A stretch of DNA of 64,000 nt from Schauerella fraxinea (GCA_030849945.1 JAVDKK010000001.1:1612001-1676000); one strand, 5' to 3'; positions 1 through 9,262 are shown, counted from the stretch's first letter. The notes: generated by a model not told the origin, from the letters alone. A program made the numbers and translations.

Positions 1-743
1 AGTTGACGTTGGGTGGCGGCATGGCCGTGCAACGCGCGGTCGCGGAGCGATGGCTCAAGCTCACGGGCAAACCGCTGATCGAGGGTTATGGACTATCCGA
101 AACGTCGCCGGTGGCGGTGGTCAATCCCACAGATGCCACGGAATACTCAGGTGCGATCGGCTTGCCGTTGCCGTCCACCGAAGTGGCGATCCTGGACGAT
201 GCCGGCAATGCATTGCCGATCGGCGAACGCGGCGAGATTGGTATCCGTGGCCCGCAAGTCATGCTGGGCTATTGGCGCAATGAAGCCGAAACGCGCGCCG
301 CCATGACGGCCGATGGTTTTTTCCGCACAGGCGATATCGGCGTCATGGACGAAAAGGGCTATACCCGGATCGTCGACCGCAAGAAAGACATGATCCTGGT
401 GTCTGGGTTCAACGTGTATCCCAACGAGGTCGAAGAAGTGGTGGCCGCGCATCCTGGCGTGCTTGAGTGCGCGGCCATCGGCGTGCCCGATGAGCACTCC
501 GGCGAGGCGGTGAAAGTATTCGTGGTGAAGAAGGATCCGGCGCTGACCGAGCAGGACGTGCTCACGTTTTGCCGCGACAAGCTCACCGGCTATAAACGGC
601 CGCGGCAGGTGGTGTTTCGCGAAGAATTGCCGAAGACCAACGTGGGCAAGATCCTGCGGCGCGAGCTGCGCGAGGACCTGCCCAAGGAAGAAGTGCGAGG
701 CGCCGATCGGCAACCCACCGAGCCGTCGCAACGCCGCGCTTGA
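1..743 (+). CDS. Long-chain acyl-CoA ligase (FadD-like), 3' part only
   Basis: C-terminal 247 or so residues of an AMP-forming acyl-CoA synthetase; the gene begins before the window and the first whole codon is at base 3. The ligase activates fatty acids to CoA thioesters through an acyl-adenylate. Visible ANL-superfamily motifs are GYGLSETSP (about residue 30), the RTGD hinge-side motif (about 108), DRKKDMI (about 125) and the C-terminal VGKILRREL carrying the adenylation lysine (about 215). The order and spacing fit FadD-type long-chain ligases rather than acetyl-CoA synthetase. The last 20 residues are a polar tail. Chain-length specificity cannot be read from this fragment, so I give no symbol. 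Confidence 0.9.
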   Translation, partial: LTLGGGMAVQRAVAERWLKLTGKPLIEGYGLSETSPVAVVNPTDATEYSGAIGLPLPSTEVAILDDAGNALPIGERGEIGIRGPQVMLGYWRNEAETRAAMTADGFFRTGDIGVMDEKGYTRIVDRKKDMILVSGFNVYPNEVEEVVAAHPGVLECAAIGVPDEHSGEAVKVFVVKKDPALTEQDVLTFCRDKLTGYKRPRQVVFREELPKTNVGKILRRELREDLPKEEVRGADRQPTEPSQRRA

Positions 744-806
744 GTGCGCGTATGGCCGCAGGGTAATGGCATGTCATGCTGCGGCTGACCTAGGCTGATA
801 TCGCAG

Positions 807-1670
807 CTACTCAGGCCGCTTCAGATGCGGGTCGATCATGGCCTGCAGTTCCGCCGTGGTGTCGCGGTTGCCTGCAATCACATAACCGCCGATCGGCCAG
901 GGGTCGCGTCCGTACATATCGCGCGCCACGCCACCAGCTTCGCGCACGAGCAGCGTACCGGCCGCCACGTCCCACGATGCCAAGGCCATTTCCCAATACG
1001 CGTCGTAGCGTCCGCATGCTGTCCATGCCAGGTCCAGCGATGCCGCGCCTGCACGCCGTACGCCGCGCGTGGTGTTGATCGCGTCGTGCAGCATCGGCAT
1101 GTATTGATCCGAAAACGAAAAGTCACGAAACGGGAAGCCGGTTGCCACGACCGATTCGGCGAGCGTGGGCGTGCGCGAGCAGGCAATGCGTTGGCCGTTC
1201 AACCACGCGCCTACGCCATACACCGAATTGAACAATTCTTCGCGGCTGGGGTCATACACCACGGCAACCACAGGCGTATCTTCGGTCAACGTTTCGGTGC
1301 CCGAGATCACCGTGCCGGCATGCGCCACCAGCGCAATCGACACCGCGTAATGCGGGATGCCGTGCAGGAAATTGGTGGTGCCATCCAGCGGGTCGATATA
1401 CCAGGTGGCTTGTCCTTCGGGGCGTCCGCCCGTTTCTTCGGCCACGATGCCGAAGGCGGGTGTGCGGGCGCGCAGGATCTCGATCACCGCCGCTTCCGAT
1501 TCGCGGTCGGCCTGCGACACCAAATCGTTGCGCGCCTTGTGGTCGATCACGAGATCGGCACGGTGGCTGGCGTAGGCCTGCAAAATGGCAGCGCCGGCGT
1601 GCGCTGCGGTAACGGCAACATCCAGTGCGCCGCCGAGATCGAGAGGAACAATATGCGTGGAATCAGTCAT
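807..1670 (-). CDS. Inositol monophosphatase family protein (SuhB-like)
   Basis: Mg2+-dependent sugar-phosphate phosphatase fold, 287 aa, close to the family length. Metal-binding signatures are present in order: AEETGG (about residue 80), DPLDGTTNF (about 94-102) and the C-terminal WDVAAGTLLVREAGG (about 229), so the enzyme should be active. Family members hydrolyse inositol-1-phosphate, and SuhB can also bind RNA polymerase and affect rRNA transcription; which role applies here is not visible. It lies divergently from mnmC. The ATG at 1670 opens a protein of normal length. Confidence 0.9.
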   Translation of the reverse strand: MTDSTHIVPLDLGGALDVAVTAAHAGAAILQAYASHRADLVIDHKARNDLVSQADRESEAAVIEILRARTPAFGIVAEETGGRPEGQATWYIDPLDGTTNFLHGIPHYAVSIALVAHAGTVISGTETLTEDTPVVAVVYDPSREELFNSVYGVGAWLNGQRIACSRTPTLAESVVATGFPFRDFSFSDQYMPMLHDAINTTRGVRRAGAASLDLAWTACGRYDAYWEMALASWDVAAGTLLVREAGGVARDMYGRDPWPIGGYVIAGNRDTTAELQAMIDPHLKRPE

Positions 1671-1806
1671 GAATCGTAGAGCGTCTCAACTTGGGTTTTA
1701 ATCGAAGCGGCGTCAAGCGTTGCTGTAGCGGGCAGGGCCGTATCGGTGGCGATCTTCCGATGGTACCCCTGACGTCCTCATTCTAGAATCGCCAGTTGTC
1801 TTTTTC

Positions 1807-3723
1807 ATGTCGGGTCCCTTGCCTTCGTCTCCTACCTACGCGTTGCCCGATCCACTTGCCGCCCTGGATAACGGTGGCACCTTGCACAGTGCGCGCTTCA
1901 ACGAAACGTATCACGCCCGCACGGGCGCCTTCGTACGTGCCACCCGTATTTTCATGGCCGGCACCGACACGTCCTCGAGGTGGCGTGGCACGTCGCGCTT
2001 CACTGTGGCCGACATCGGCTTCGGCGTGGGAATCAATTTCCTGACGTTGTGGGAGGCTTGGCGCCGCGATCCGCAGCGCCCGCGTTCGCTGCACGTGTTG
2101 GCCTTCGAAGGCTATCCGCTGGCGGCCGATGACCTGCGCCGGGCGCTCACCGCCCTCGTGCCGCAAGCCATGATGGGCGACGTTCACGCCATGCTGGCGC
2201 AATGGCCTGCGCGGCTGCCCGGTGTGCACCGGCTCGAATTCGAAGGCGGGCGCGTCACGCTTACGCTCGCGTTGGGCGACCTGCGCCATACCTTGCCGCA
2301 GTCCGATGCGACGGTGGATGCGTTCTTTCTCGACGGCTTTTCGCCCACGCGCAATCCCGAAATGTATACGGCCGACGTGATGGCTCATCTGGCCCGCCAG
2401 GCCGCGCCGGGCGCGCGTCTGGCGTCGTGGGTCACCGAGCGGGCCGTCGTCAATGCCTTGTGCGCGGCGCAGTTCGATGCCGAGATTGTAGGCGGCGCCG
2501 GTGGCGGCCTCATGATGACGCAGGGCACGTATGCCGGGCCCGGTCGGAAAGCGATGACTGCTTCGCCTGACCACGTGCTGGTGGTGGGCGGCGGTATCGC
2601 GGGTGCGGGCATCGCTCAAGCCCTTGCATTGCGAGGCGCTGCCGTCACCGTACTCGACGCCGCGCCCGCCGGGGTCGATCAAGGCGTGCACGCGGGTCAC
2701 CGCGCTGCGGCACTCACACCGTTGATTTCACGTGACGACGATGTGCGTGCGCGACTCTCGCGGGCGGGGAGTCATCGCGCCCAGGCGCGCTGGCTCACAT
2801 TGCCCGGTGCTGCGGCGCCCGTGCGCTGCGGCACGGTGCAACTGGCGCGCGACGATGCCCAAGTGGCCGTCATGGCCGACACCGTGCACCGGCTGGGATT
2901 TCCGGCCGATTGGGTGCGCGCGGTCGATGCAGGGCAAGCGTCGGCATTGGCTGGCCTGGACCTGGCACGCGGCGGCGTCTATTTTTCCTGTGGCATGCGC
3001 ATCGATCCGCACGCCCTCATCGTCGGGCTGCTGGGCACGCCTGGCGTTAAAACGGTTCATGCCGATGTGCGCCGCCTGTCGCAGGATGCCGCCGGCCAAT
3101 GGTGCGCGCATGATGCGGACGACGCGATCGTGGCTTTCGCGCCCGTCGTGGTGGTGGCCAATGCCGCCGACGCGCCGCGTTTGCTCGCGCCGTTCGTCGG
3201 GCAGGCTTGCCCCGGTTTCGCCAAAATGCACGCCTTGGCAGGCGAGGTGAGCTTTCTGCCGGCGCAACATTTGAGGGGCGGGCCGCGCCGCATCGTGGGT
3301 GGACAGGGCTATCTGCTGCCCGCAACGGAGGGCTATTGTGTGGCGGGCAGCACATACGCCCATGGCGCTGCCGTGTCGGCAGTGACGCCGGCCGGCCGCG
3401 CGGTCAATATCGAAAAAGTGCGCGGGTTGCTGGCAGGCGGCGCTGACACGCTTCTCGGGCAGTCCGGCGGCACGGCCGACGGGGCCTCGATGCTTTCGGG
3501 GCCGGATCAGATGCCGGGTTGGGCGGGATGGCGTGCGGTGCTGCCGGGCAGGTTGCCGGCCATCGGTGCAGTGCCCGATCGGGCCGGATTATGGGTGGCC
3601 ACCGGCTACGCATCGCGCGGATTGAGCTGGTCGGCGCTCGCTGGCGATCTTATTTCAGCCACGCTTTTCGGTGAGCCCAGCCCCCTCGAAACCGGGCTAC
3701 AACACGCTATTGCGCCACGTTAG
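1807..3723 (+). CDS. mnmC: Bifunctional tRNA U34 modification enzyme MnmC
   Basis: Completes the mnm5(s2)U34 modification of wobble uridine in tRNAs. The C-terminal FAD oxidoreductase removes the carboxymethyl group of cmnm5U and the N-terminal SAM-dependent methyltransferase then methylates nm5U. The 638-aa protein has both halves: DUF752-type methyltransferase with DIGFGVGINF (about residues 58-67) and DGFSPTRNPEMY (about 178), then a DAO-type FAD domain opening with VVGGGIAGAGIAQ (about 260). Length and fusion order match the two-domain MnmC family. tRNA-Lys(UUU), a usual substrate tRNA, is encoded about 5 kb downstream. It stands alone, with a 137-bp gap to the next gene. Confidence 0.93.
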   Translation: MSGPLPSSPTYALPDPLAALDNGGTLHSARFNETYHARTGAFVRATRIFMAGTDTSSRWRGTSRFTVADIGFGVGINFLTLWEAWRRDPQRPRSLHVLAFEGYPLAADDLRRALTALVPQAMMGDVHAMLAQWPARLPGVHRLEFEGGRVTLTLALGDLRHTLPQSDATVDAFFLDGFSPTRNPEMYTADVMAHLARQAAPGARLASWVTERAVVNALCAAQFDAEIVGGAGGGLMMTQGTYAGPGRKAMTASPDHVLVVGGGIAGAGIAQALALRGAAVTVLDAAPAGVDQGVHAGHRAAALTPLISRDDDVRARLSRAGSHRAQARWLTLPGAAAPVRCGTVQLARDDAQVAVMADTVHRLGFPADWVRAVDAGQASALAGLDLARGGVYFSCGMRIDPHALIVGLLGTPGVKTVHADVRRLSQDAAGQWCAHDADDAIVAFAPVVVVANAADAPRLLAPFVGQACPGFAKMHALAGEVSFLPAQHLRGGPRRIVGGQGYLLPATEGYCVAGSTYAHGAAVSAVTPAGRAVNIEKVRGLLAGGADTLLGQSGGTADGASMLSGPDQMPGWAGWRAVLPGRLPAIGAVPDRAGLWVATGYASRGLSWSALAGDLISATLFGEPSPLETGLQHAIAPR

Positions 3724-3860
3724 GGCACACTAGAGGGACGGTCAGCAGGTGCCGTCCAGCCCCTCTACAGAATAAAAAGGGCCACTTGAGTTTATTTCAA
3801 AGCCTAAATCCGTCAAAATAGCGTTTTTTGATGGTTTTGGCTTAAGCCAGGGGATCCTCT

Positions 3861-6086
3861 GTGCCGCCCAAGTACGATTTTGATCATACGATACAACTCG
3901 ATTCGGCCGAGTTGCTGACTTCCCGCTCCACTCGCGTCGATTTCGACGCGGGCGAAGGGTTGCGGCTGGCCATCGAGGCGCACGCGCCCGGTGTATATCG
4001 GCTGCGTTGCGGTGAGGCGTCTCGCCTGTCAGACGAAAAGCCCACCAGCAGGCAGCGCGCTGTCACAGATATGCTGTTGGCCCGCCAAGAGGCTGTCGGC
4101 GAAGCGACGCTTGTACCTTTGGATAACGCGCACGGCTGGCGTCTCACCCAAGGTGACACGGCGCTTGAAATTCACACCAGTCCGGTGCGGATTGCCCTTT
4201 ATCGCGCCGACCAACTGGTATTTACATCGCACTCAACGCCGATGTCGCCCGATTTTGGGCACAACGCCTTGGACGATGAGGATGCCGCAACCTGGACGGC
4301 CACCTTCGCATTGCAGGACGGCGAAGCGGTTTACGGGCTGGGCGAAACGCCGGGCGATCTCAATCGCCGGCAAGAGTTCGTCGTGTCCGACGATCCCGCG
4401 CATCGCGCGTTGCCGTTGGCCTGGAGCCCGAAAGGGTGGGGCGTGTACGTCAATACCATTCGCCGCGTCGAGCACGCGGTGGGCGTGGATGACGAGCCGT
4501 CTTCCTACCTGGTCACGGTCGACGATACCGCGCTCGACGTGTTCTTCTTCGTCGGCGATCCGGGCGAGATCCTCAACCAGTACACCGCCTTGACCGGCCG
4601 CTCGGGCCAGCCTTCGCTGTGGGCCATGGGCGCGTGGTTGCAGCAGGCGCCGGGCCAAATGCCTACCGAAACGGTGGCATTGGTCGAGCGCATGCGCGCC
4701 GAGTCGTTTCCGTTGGATGCCGTATCGCTGGCACTGCCCGCGGCCTGGGCATTTCAATCCGACAAGGCCGTTTTCGACTGGGATGCGGCGCGGTTTCCCG
4801 ATGCCAAGCAAATGCTGGCGCTGTTTCACAAGCACCACGTGCATGTGTGCGCCGCTGGTTTTCCTGGCGTCCTGCATACCAGTCCGCTCTTCGAAGAACT
4901 CGAAGACCGCGGTTGGTTGCTGTCGCGCGACGACGGTTCGGCGCAGGTGTTCGACGGCATTCCGGCCACGCAAGGCAAGCCCTATGGTTTGCTGGATTTG
5001 ACCTATCGGGATGTCTACAACCTGTGGGTCGAGCGTCACCGCCAATTGGTCGACGACGGTCTGGATGCACCCGCCTGCGATGTGCAGATCGATATTCCGG
5101 AAGGCGTCACGGCGCGTTCGGGCGAATCGGGTGCCGCCTTGCGCACGCAGTATCCGCTGCTGGCGCGTCGCGGTCTGTACGACGCCGTGGCGGGTCACAA
5201 GGTGCCGCCGGAAGGCATCGCACCGGGTACCGATCTGTTTCCGGCCGCCCAACGGTTGCCGTGGCAAGTGGGTCCGCAGGTCAGCAACGATTGGGATGGC
5301 CTCACGCATACGCTGCGCACGGCCTTGTCCATCGGCGCCAGCGCGGTGCCGGTGCAAATCCATGCGATCGGTTGCGCAAGCGCCCCGCTGGATACGATGA
5401 CGCCCGAGTTGTACCTGCGCTGGCTCACGTGTGGTGTGTTCTCAGGCAACCTCTGTTTCCAAGGCACGCCGGGTCTGTTGCCCTGGGACTTTGGCGAAGA
5501 AGTGGCCGAGCACGCCAAGACGTGGATGCAGTGGCGCTATCGCTTGATCCCGTACGTGCTGGGCGCCATCGAAGACGCCGCGCGTTCCGGCTTGCCGGTG
5601 CAACGCTCGATGGCCATGTCGTTCCCGAACGATGAGCAGGCGCATGCCTGGGATATGCAATATCTGCTGGGGCCGGCATTGCTGGTCGCACCGATCACGC
5701 AGCCCGGCAACCAAGTGCGCGTGTATCTGCCCAAGGGCGAGGCGTGGTGGGATTTGAACACCGGCCATCGCTACGAAGGCGGCGCCGAATGGACGATCGA
5801 ATGCGCGCTGGGGCAATACCCGGTGTTCGGCCGGGAAGGCCATATGTTGTGCCTGGGGCCTGCCACGCAGCACACCGGCGATTTCAACTCCGCCCGCATT
5901 CTGGACGAAGTCTGGATGTTCGGCATGCCTGTGCACAACCCGGTGGTCATGCGCAACAAGATCCGTGTCATGCAAATGCAGGGATCGAGCTACATCAAGG
6001 GGCTCGAAGGGCTGCGCATCCTGCCGTCCGAAGGTCTCGAGGTCAAACGCCGCGGCGCCGAAGTGCGCATCTCGCGCGCGCGTTGA
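3861..6086 (+). CDS. Glycoside hydrolase family 31-like protein with altered catalytic motifs
   Basis: 741 aa, GTG start. The fold is recognisable as GH31 of the alpha-xylosidase/YicI type: VYGLGETPGDLNRR near residue 150, then GDPGEILNQYTALTGR before the barrel. Compared from memory with YicI, several active-site signatures are changed. The strand-end acidic motif (HFDCFW in YicI) reads SLALPAAW; the acid/base WGGD region reads VGPQVSND; SHDIGGF reads IHAIGCA. Only the nucleophile-like Asp in QIDIPEG may survive. The protein may therefore be a weak or non-hydrolytic relative. No sugar transporter or other glycosidase is nearby. Confidence 0.75.
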   Translation: MPPKYDFDHTIQLDSAELLTSRSTRVDFDAGEGLRLAIEAHAPGVYRLRCGEASRLSDEKPTSRQRAVTDMLLARQEAVGEATLVPLDNAHGWRLTQGDTALEIHTSPVRIALYRADQLVFTSHSTPMSPDFGHNALDDEDAATWTATFALQDGEAVYGLGETPGDLNRRQEFVVSDDPAHRALPLAWSPKGWGVYVNTIRRVEHAVGVDDEPSSYLVTVDDTALDVFFFVGDPGEILNQYTALTGRSGQPSLWAMGAWLQQAPGQMPTETVALVERMRAESFPLDAVSLALPAAWAFQSDKAVFDWDAARFPDAKQMLALFHKHHVHVCAAGFPGVLHTSPLFEELEDRGWLLSRDDGSAQVFDGIPATQGKPYGLLDLTYRDVYNLWVERHRQLVDDGLDAPACDVQIDIPEGVTARSGESGAALRTQYPLLARRGLYDAVAGHKVPPEGIAPGTDLFPAAQRLPWQVGPQVSNDWDGLTHTLRTALSIGASAVPVQIHAIGCASAPLDTMTPELYLRWLTCGVFSGNLCFQGTPGLLPWDFGEEVAEHAKTWMQWRYRLIPYVLGAIEDAARSGLPVQRSMAMSFPNDEQAHAWDMQYLLGPALLVAPITQPGNQVRVYLPKGEAWWDLNTGHRYEGGAEWTIECALGQYPVFGREGHMLCLGPATQHTGDFNSARILDEVWMFGMPVHNPVVMRNKIRVMQMQGSSYIKGLEGLRILPSEGLEVKRRGAEVRISRAR

Positions 6087-6342
6087 TCTTGTCGGCACGC
6101 CCGGGCCGGTGGCTCGCGGCGTGCGCTCACTCCCTCGCGTACGTCCGATCGCCGCTGGTGCCCACCGGCGGCGGGCGATATCGCCGTCGCGCGGCATGCT
6201 CCGCAGCACTGGTTCGCCGTCGTAGGCACACATGCTTTTATCGCCGTACACCGCGCCCTGCGGTCTATATAACTAAAAGTTATTGAAAACTGAGAAAACA
6301 GTCGTTCTGTTTGGATGAAAAAGCCGACAGAATAGCGCCGCC

Positions 6343-7407
6343 ATGATTCACATCACCGACCTCTATAAAACCTATGACACGCCGCATGGGCGCTTTGAAG
6401 CGCTCAAGGGCATCAACCTGCGCGTCGAAAAGGGCGAGATCTTCGGCATCATCGGCCCCAGCGGTGCCGGCAAGAGCACGCTCGTCCAGTGCATGAACCT
6501 GCTCGAACGTCCCGACCGCGGCACCATCGACGTGGGTGGCGAAGCACTGACCGGCCTGCCTGAAGCGCGCTTGCGCCAGCAGCGCCGCCGCATCGGCATG
6601 ATCTTCCAGCACTTCAATCTGCTCACGCGCCGCACGGTGTACGGCAACGTGGCGTTGCCGCTGGAAGTGGCCGGCGTGCCGCGCGCGGATATCCCCACGC
6701 GCGTCAATGCCCTGCTCAAGCTCGTCGGCCTGGATCACTTGCATGACCGCTATCCCAGCCAGATCAGCGGCGGGCAAAAGCAACGCGTGGGTATCGCTCG
6801 CGCATTGGCCAACGATCCCGACGTGCTCCTGAGCGACGAAGCCACCTCGGCGCTCGATCCCGAAACCACGCATACGATTTTGTCGCTGCTGCGCGATATC
6901 AATCGCAAAACCGGCATCACCATCGTCATGATCACGCACCAGATGGAAGTGGTGCGCGAGATCTGCGACCGCGTGGCCGTGCTGTCGCACGGCGAAGTGG
7001 CTGAAACGGGCGCCACGCTCGATGTGTTCTCGGCGCCCAAGAGCGAGGTTGCGCGCGGTATGGTCTCGGCTGCCACGAGCACCGCGCTTACCGCACTCAC
7101 CCGCCAGGCGTTGGCCAAGCGCATGAACGACATCGTGACCAAGCAGCCCGGCGTCGCCGCGCGACTGTGGCGCCTCTCGCTCGTGGGCGATAGCGACTCG
7201 CAAGCCCTGCTGGTGCAACTTGGCCGCGATTTCGATGTGCAGGCCAGCCTCGTGCAAGCGCGTATCGAAGACATTCAAGGCGCCGCGGTGGGCACGCTGT
7301 TCGTGCTGGCGCATGGCGCCGCAGCCGAACTCGACCGTGCCGCCGCCGCGCTGCAATCCCGCAATATCACCGTAAAAGACATCAGCGATGAATCCGCAGA
7401 TCATTGA
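6343..7407 (+). CDS. metN: D/L-methionine ABC transporter ATPase MetN
   Basis: ATPase of the methionine importer MetNIQ, 354 aa. Walker A GPSGAGKS (about 39-46), signature ISGGQKQR (about 140) and Walker B VLLSDEAT (about 165) are all intact. The last 90 residues form the NIL domain typical of MetN, which in Escherichia coli binds methionine and inhibits transport when the cell is replete. metI follows with a 20-bp overlap and metQ after 27 bp, so the three are one operon. The 256-bp leader contains no SAM riboswitch I can recognise. Confidence 0.95.
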   Translation: MIHITDLYKTYDTPHGRFEALKGINLRVEKGEIFGIIGPSGAGKSTLVQCMNLLERPDRGTIDVGGEALTGLPEARLRQQRRRIGMIFQHFNLLTRRTVYGNVALPLEVAGVPRADIPTRVNALLKLVGLDHLHDRYPSQISGGQKQRVGIARALANDPDVLLSDEATSALDPETTHTILSLLRDINRKTGITIVMITHQMEVVREICDRVAVLSHGEVAETGATLDVFSAPKSEVARGMVSAATSTALTALTRQALAKRMNDIVTKQPGVAARLWRLSLVGDSDSQALLVQLGRDFDVQASLVQARIEDIQGAAVGTLFVLAHGAAAELDRAAAALQSRNITVKDISDESADH

Positions 7408-8041
7408 ACTCCTCAAGCTCTCGTTTTTCGAGACGCTATTGATGGTGGGCGTGTCCGGCGCCATTGCCGTCATCGTCGGCATTCCCATGGGCGTGGTGCT
7501 CGTGGTTACGCGCCGCGGCGCGCTGCTCGAGTCATTGACGGTCAATCGCATCCTCGGCGTGATCGTCAACGCCACCCGCTCGGTGCCGTTCGTCATCCTC
7601 ATGGTCGCCATCATTCCGTTTACCCGTTGGGTCGCGCAGACGTCCATCGGTACCACGGCGGCCATCGTGCCACTGGCAGTGGCCGCGATCCCGTTCATGG
7701 CGCGTATCGCCGAGAACGCCATGCGTGAAGTGGATCCCGGGCTGATCACCGCGGCGCGCGCCATGGGTGCGTCGCCTTTCCAGATCATCTGCAAGGTCAT
7801 TCTCCCCGAATCGCTCCCCGGTCTGGTGGCGGCGACCATCGTCACGCTCGTCAGCCTGATCGGCTACTCGGCCATGGCCGGCGCCATCGGCGGCGGTGGC
7901 CTGGGCGACCTAGGTATCCGCTACGGCTACCAGCGCTTCCTGCCTGAAGTGATGCTGGCAGTGGTGGTCGTCCTCGTCTTGCTCGTGCAAATCATTCAGA
8001 GTGCCGGCGACTGGCTCGTGCGCCGCCTGGCCCATCGTTAA
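7388..8041 (+). CDS. metI: Methionine ABC transporter permease MetI
   Basis: Inner-membrane permease, 217 aa, with about five hydrophobic segments. It has the cytoplasmic coupling motif of binding-protein-dependent permeases: EVDPGLITAARAMGASPFQI near residues 117-136, followed by GYSAMAGAIGGGGLGDLG. The length is the family norm. The start lies inside the metN reading frame (20-bp overlap), which suggests translational coupling between ATPase and permease. Confidence 0.95.
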   Translation: MNPQIIELLKLSFFETLLMVGVSGAIAVIVGIPMGVVLVVTRRGALLESLTVNRILGVIVNATRSVPFVILMVAIIPFTRWVAQTSIGTTAAIVPLAVAAIPFMARIAENAMREVDPGLITAARAMGASPFQIICKVILPESLPGLVAATIVTLVSLIGYSAMAGAIGGGGLGDLGIRYGYQRFLPEVMLAVVVVLVLLVQIIQSAGDWLVRRLAHR

Positions 8042-8068
8042 CAAGATTTTTTCCAAGGAAACTGTTCC

Positions 8069-8866
8069 ATGACATCGCTGTTCATCAAATCGTTGACCGC
8101 CCTGGCGCTAGGCGCCAGCCTGATCGCGCAGACCGCGGTCGCTCAAGACAAGCCCCTGAAGATCGGCGTCACGGCCGGCCCGCACGCGCAGATTTTTGAA
8201 GTGGTCAAGCAAGAAGCCGCCAAGCAAGGCCTGGCGCTGCAGATCATCGAATTCAGCGACTATGTGCAGCCTAACGCCGCATTGGCCGGCGGCGACCTGG
8301 ATGCCAACAGCTACCAGCACCAGCCCTATCTGGACAACGCCAATGCGGATCGCGGCTACAAGCTCGAGAGCATCGCCAAGACCGTGATCTTCCCGATCGG
8401 GATCTACAGCAAGAAGATCAAGAGCCTGGACGAGTTGAAAGAGGGCGCCCGCATCGCCATCCCCAACGACCCCACCAACGGCGGCCGTGCCTTGCTCCTG
8501 CTGCAAGACAAAGGCTTGATCAAGCTGCGCGATGGCGTCGGCCTGAAAGCCACGCCGATCGACGTGCAGGACAACCCCAAGAAAATCCGTTTCATCGAGC
8601 TGGACGCCGCACAATTGCCGCGCTCGCTGGATGACACCGATGCGTCGGCTGTGAACACCAACTTCGCCATCGAGGCCGGTCTGGATCCCGTGAAAGACGC
8701 CATCGTGCGTGAGTCGCCCGAATCGCCTTACGCCAACGTGTTGGTTGTGCGCGCTGTGGACAAGGACAAGCCTGTCTTCGCCAAGCTCGTGAGCGCGTAT
8801 CACAGCGCTGCGGTGAAGGAATTCATCCAGACGAAATATAAAGGCGCTGTAATCACGGCCTGGTAA
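8069..8866 (+). CDS. metQ: Methionine-binding periplasmic protein MetQ
   Basis: NlpA/MetQ-family substrate-binding protein, 265 aa. The N-terminus is a signal peptide ending TAVAQD, with a probable signal peptidase I site after AVA. There is no lipobox cysteine, so unlike Escherichia coli MetQ it is predicted to be a soluble periplasmic protein. The core shows the family pattern IGVTAGPHAQI, NSYQHQPYLD and PNDPTNGGRALLLLQ. It is the last gene of metNIQ and is preceded by CAAGGAAACTG as ribosome site. Confidence 0.93.
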   Translation: MTSLFIKSLTALALGASLIAQTAVAQDKPLKIGVTAGPHAQIFEVVKQEAAKQGLALQIIEFSDYVQPNAALAGGDLDANSYQHQPYLDNANADRGYKLESIAKTVIFPIGIYSKKIKSLDELKEGARIAIPNDPTNGGRALLLLQDKGLIKLRDGVGLKATPIDVQDNPKKIRFIELDAAQLPRSLDDTDASAVNTNFAIEAGLDPVKDAIVRESPESPYANVLVVRAVDKDKPVFAKLVSAYHSAAVKEFIQTKYKGAVITAW

Positions 8867-8891
8867 GCTAGCCGGAGACTTCCGAGAAGCT

Positions 8892-8920
8892 TTGACAAGC
8901 CCCTCGGAATAGGCCATAAT
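8892..8920 (+). promoter_or_regulatory. Sigma-70-type promoter of tRNA-Lys(UUU)
   Basis: TTGACA at 8892-8897 and CATAAT at 8915-8920 are separated by exactly 17 bp. The mature tRNA begins 14 bp after the -10 box, as expected for a short stable-RNA leader. A start near 8927 is inferred. Confidence 0.7.
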
Positions 8921-8934
8921 CTATGGCTTCGGTC

Positions 8935-9010
8935 GGGTCGTTAGCTCAGTTGGTAGAGCAGCGGACTTTTAATCCGTTTGTCGTGGGTTCGACCCCCGCA
9001 CGACCCACCA
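8935..9010 (+). tRNA. tRNA-Lys (anticodon UUU)
   Basis: 76-nt cloverleaf with encoded CCA. The acceptor stem GGGTCGT pairs with ACGACCC, the D-arm is GCTCAGTTGGTAGAGC, and the T-arm carries GGTTCGA. The anticodon loop CTTTTAA gives UUU, read as lysine. It has its own promoter and a hairpin terminator directly downstream. MnmC, encoded at 1807-3723, would be expected to modify its U34. Confidence 0.97.
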
Positions 9011-9026
9011 CCAAAATTAGTAGTGA

Positions 9027-9053
9027 AAACGCCACCCCTTGGGTGGCGTTTTT
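9027..9053 (+). terminator. Rho-independent terminator after tRNA-Lys(UUU)
   Basis: The inverted repeat AACGCCACCC / GGGTGGCGTT with a short CTT-type loop is followed at once by a run of T. It lies 17 bp after the tRNA CCA end. Confidence 0.85.
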
Positions 9054-9101
9054 GCGTTTGGGATGGCGTTTGGGATGGCGTTTGGGATGGCGTTTGGAAT
9101 G
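9054..9101. repeat. Tandem repeat, 12-bp unit, four copies
   Basis: Unit GCGTTTGGGATG occurs three times exactly, at 9054, 9066 and 9078, and once with a single change (GCGTTTGGAATG) at 9090. The array starts in the T-tail of the tRNA terminator. It is not part of a convincing gene. Confidence 0.9.
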
Positions 9102-9156
9102 TGCTCTGACCAAAACGTGACCATATTCGCGTCGCCATGCCAGATGGCCCGCGTTG

Positions 9157-9262
9157 AGGTGCGTCCTTCCTCAGTGCGTTCAGGTGTACGTGCTTCTTCA
9201 CTGCGTTCAGGTGTGCCTACTACTTCACTGCGTTCAGGTGCGCGTACTTCTTCGTCATCTCC
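9157..9262. repeat. Imperfect tandem repeat, about 27-bp unit, four copies
   Basis: AGGTG-initiated units start at 9157 (25 bp), 9182, 9209 and 9236 (27 bp each). The middle units share CTTCACTGCGTTC. Both strands are open through it and would encode 9-residue repeats, but neither frame resembles a protein, so I read it as non-coding minisatellite DNA. With the preceding 12-bp array it accounts for most of the 345-bp gap after the tRNA. Confidence 0.75.

Noticed and set aside
3735..3757. Terminator after mnmC (GGACGG / CCGTCC hairpin)
   Set aside because: A six-bp stem with a ten-base loop and no T-run; too weak to list.
6087..6342. SAM or other riboswitch before metNIQ
   Set aside because: I looked for a conserved SAM-riboswitch core and could not identify one. 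A covariance-model search would be needed to claim it.
8881..8908. Terminator after metQ (TCCGAG / CTCGGA)
   Set aside because: Long loop, no T-run, and it overlaps the -35 box of the tRNA promoter.
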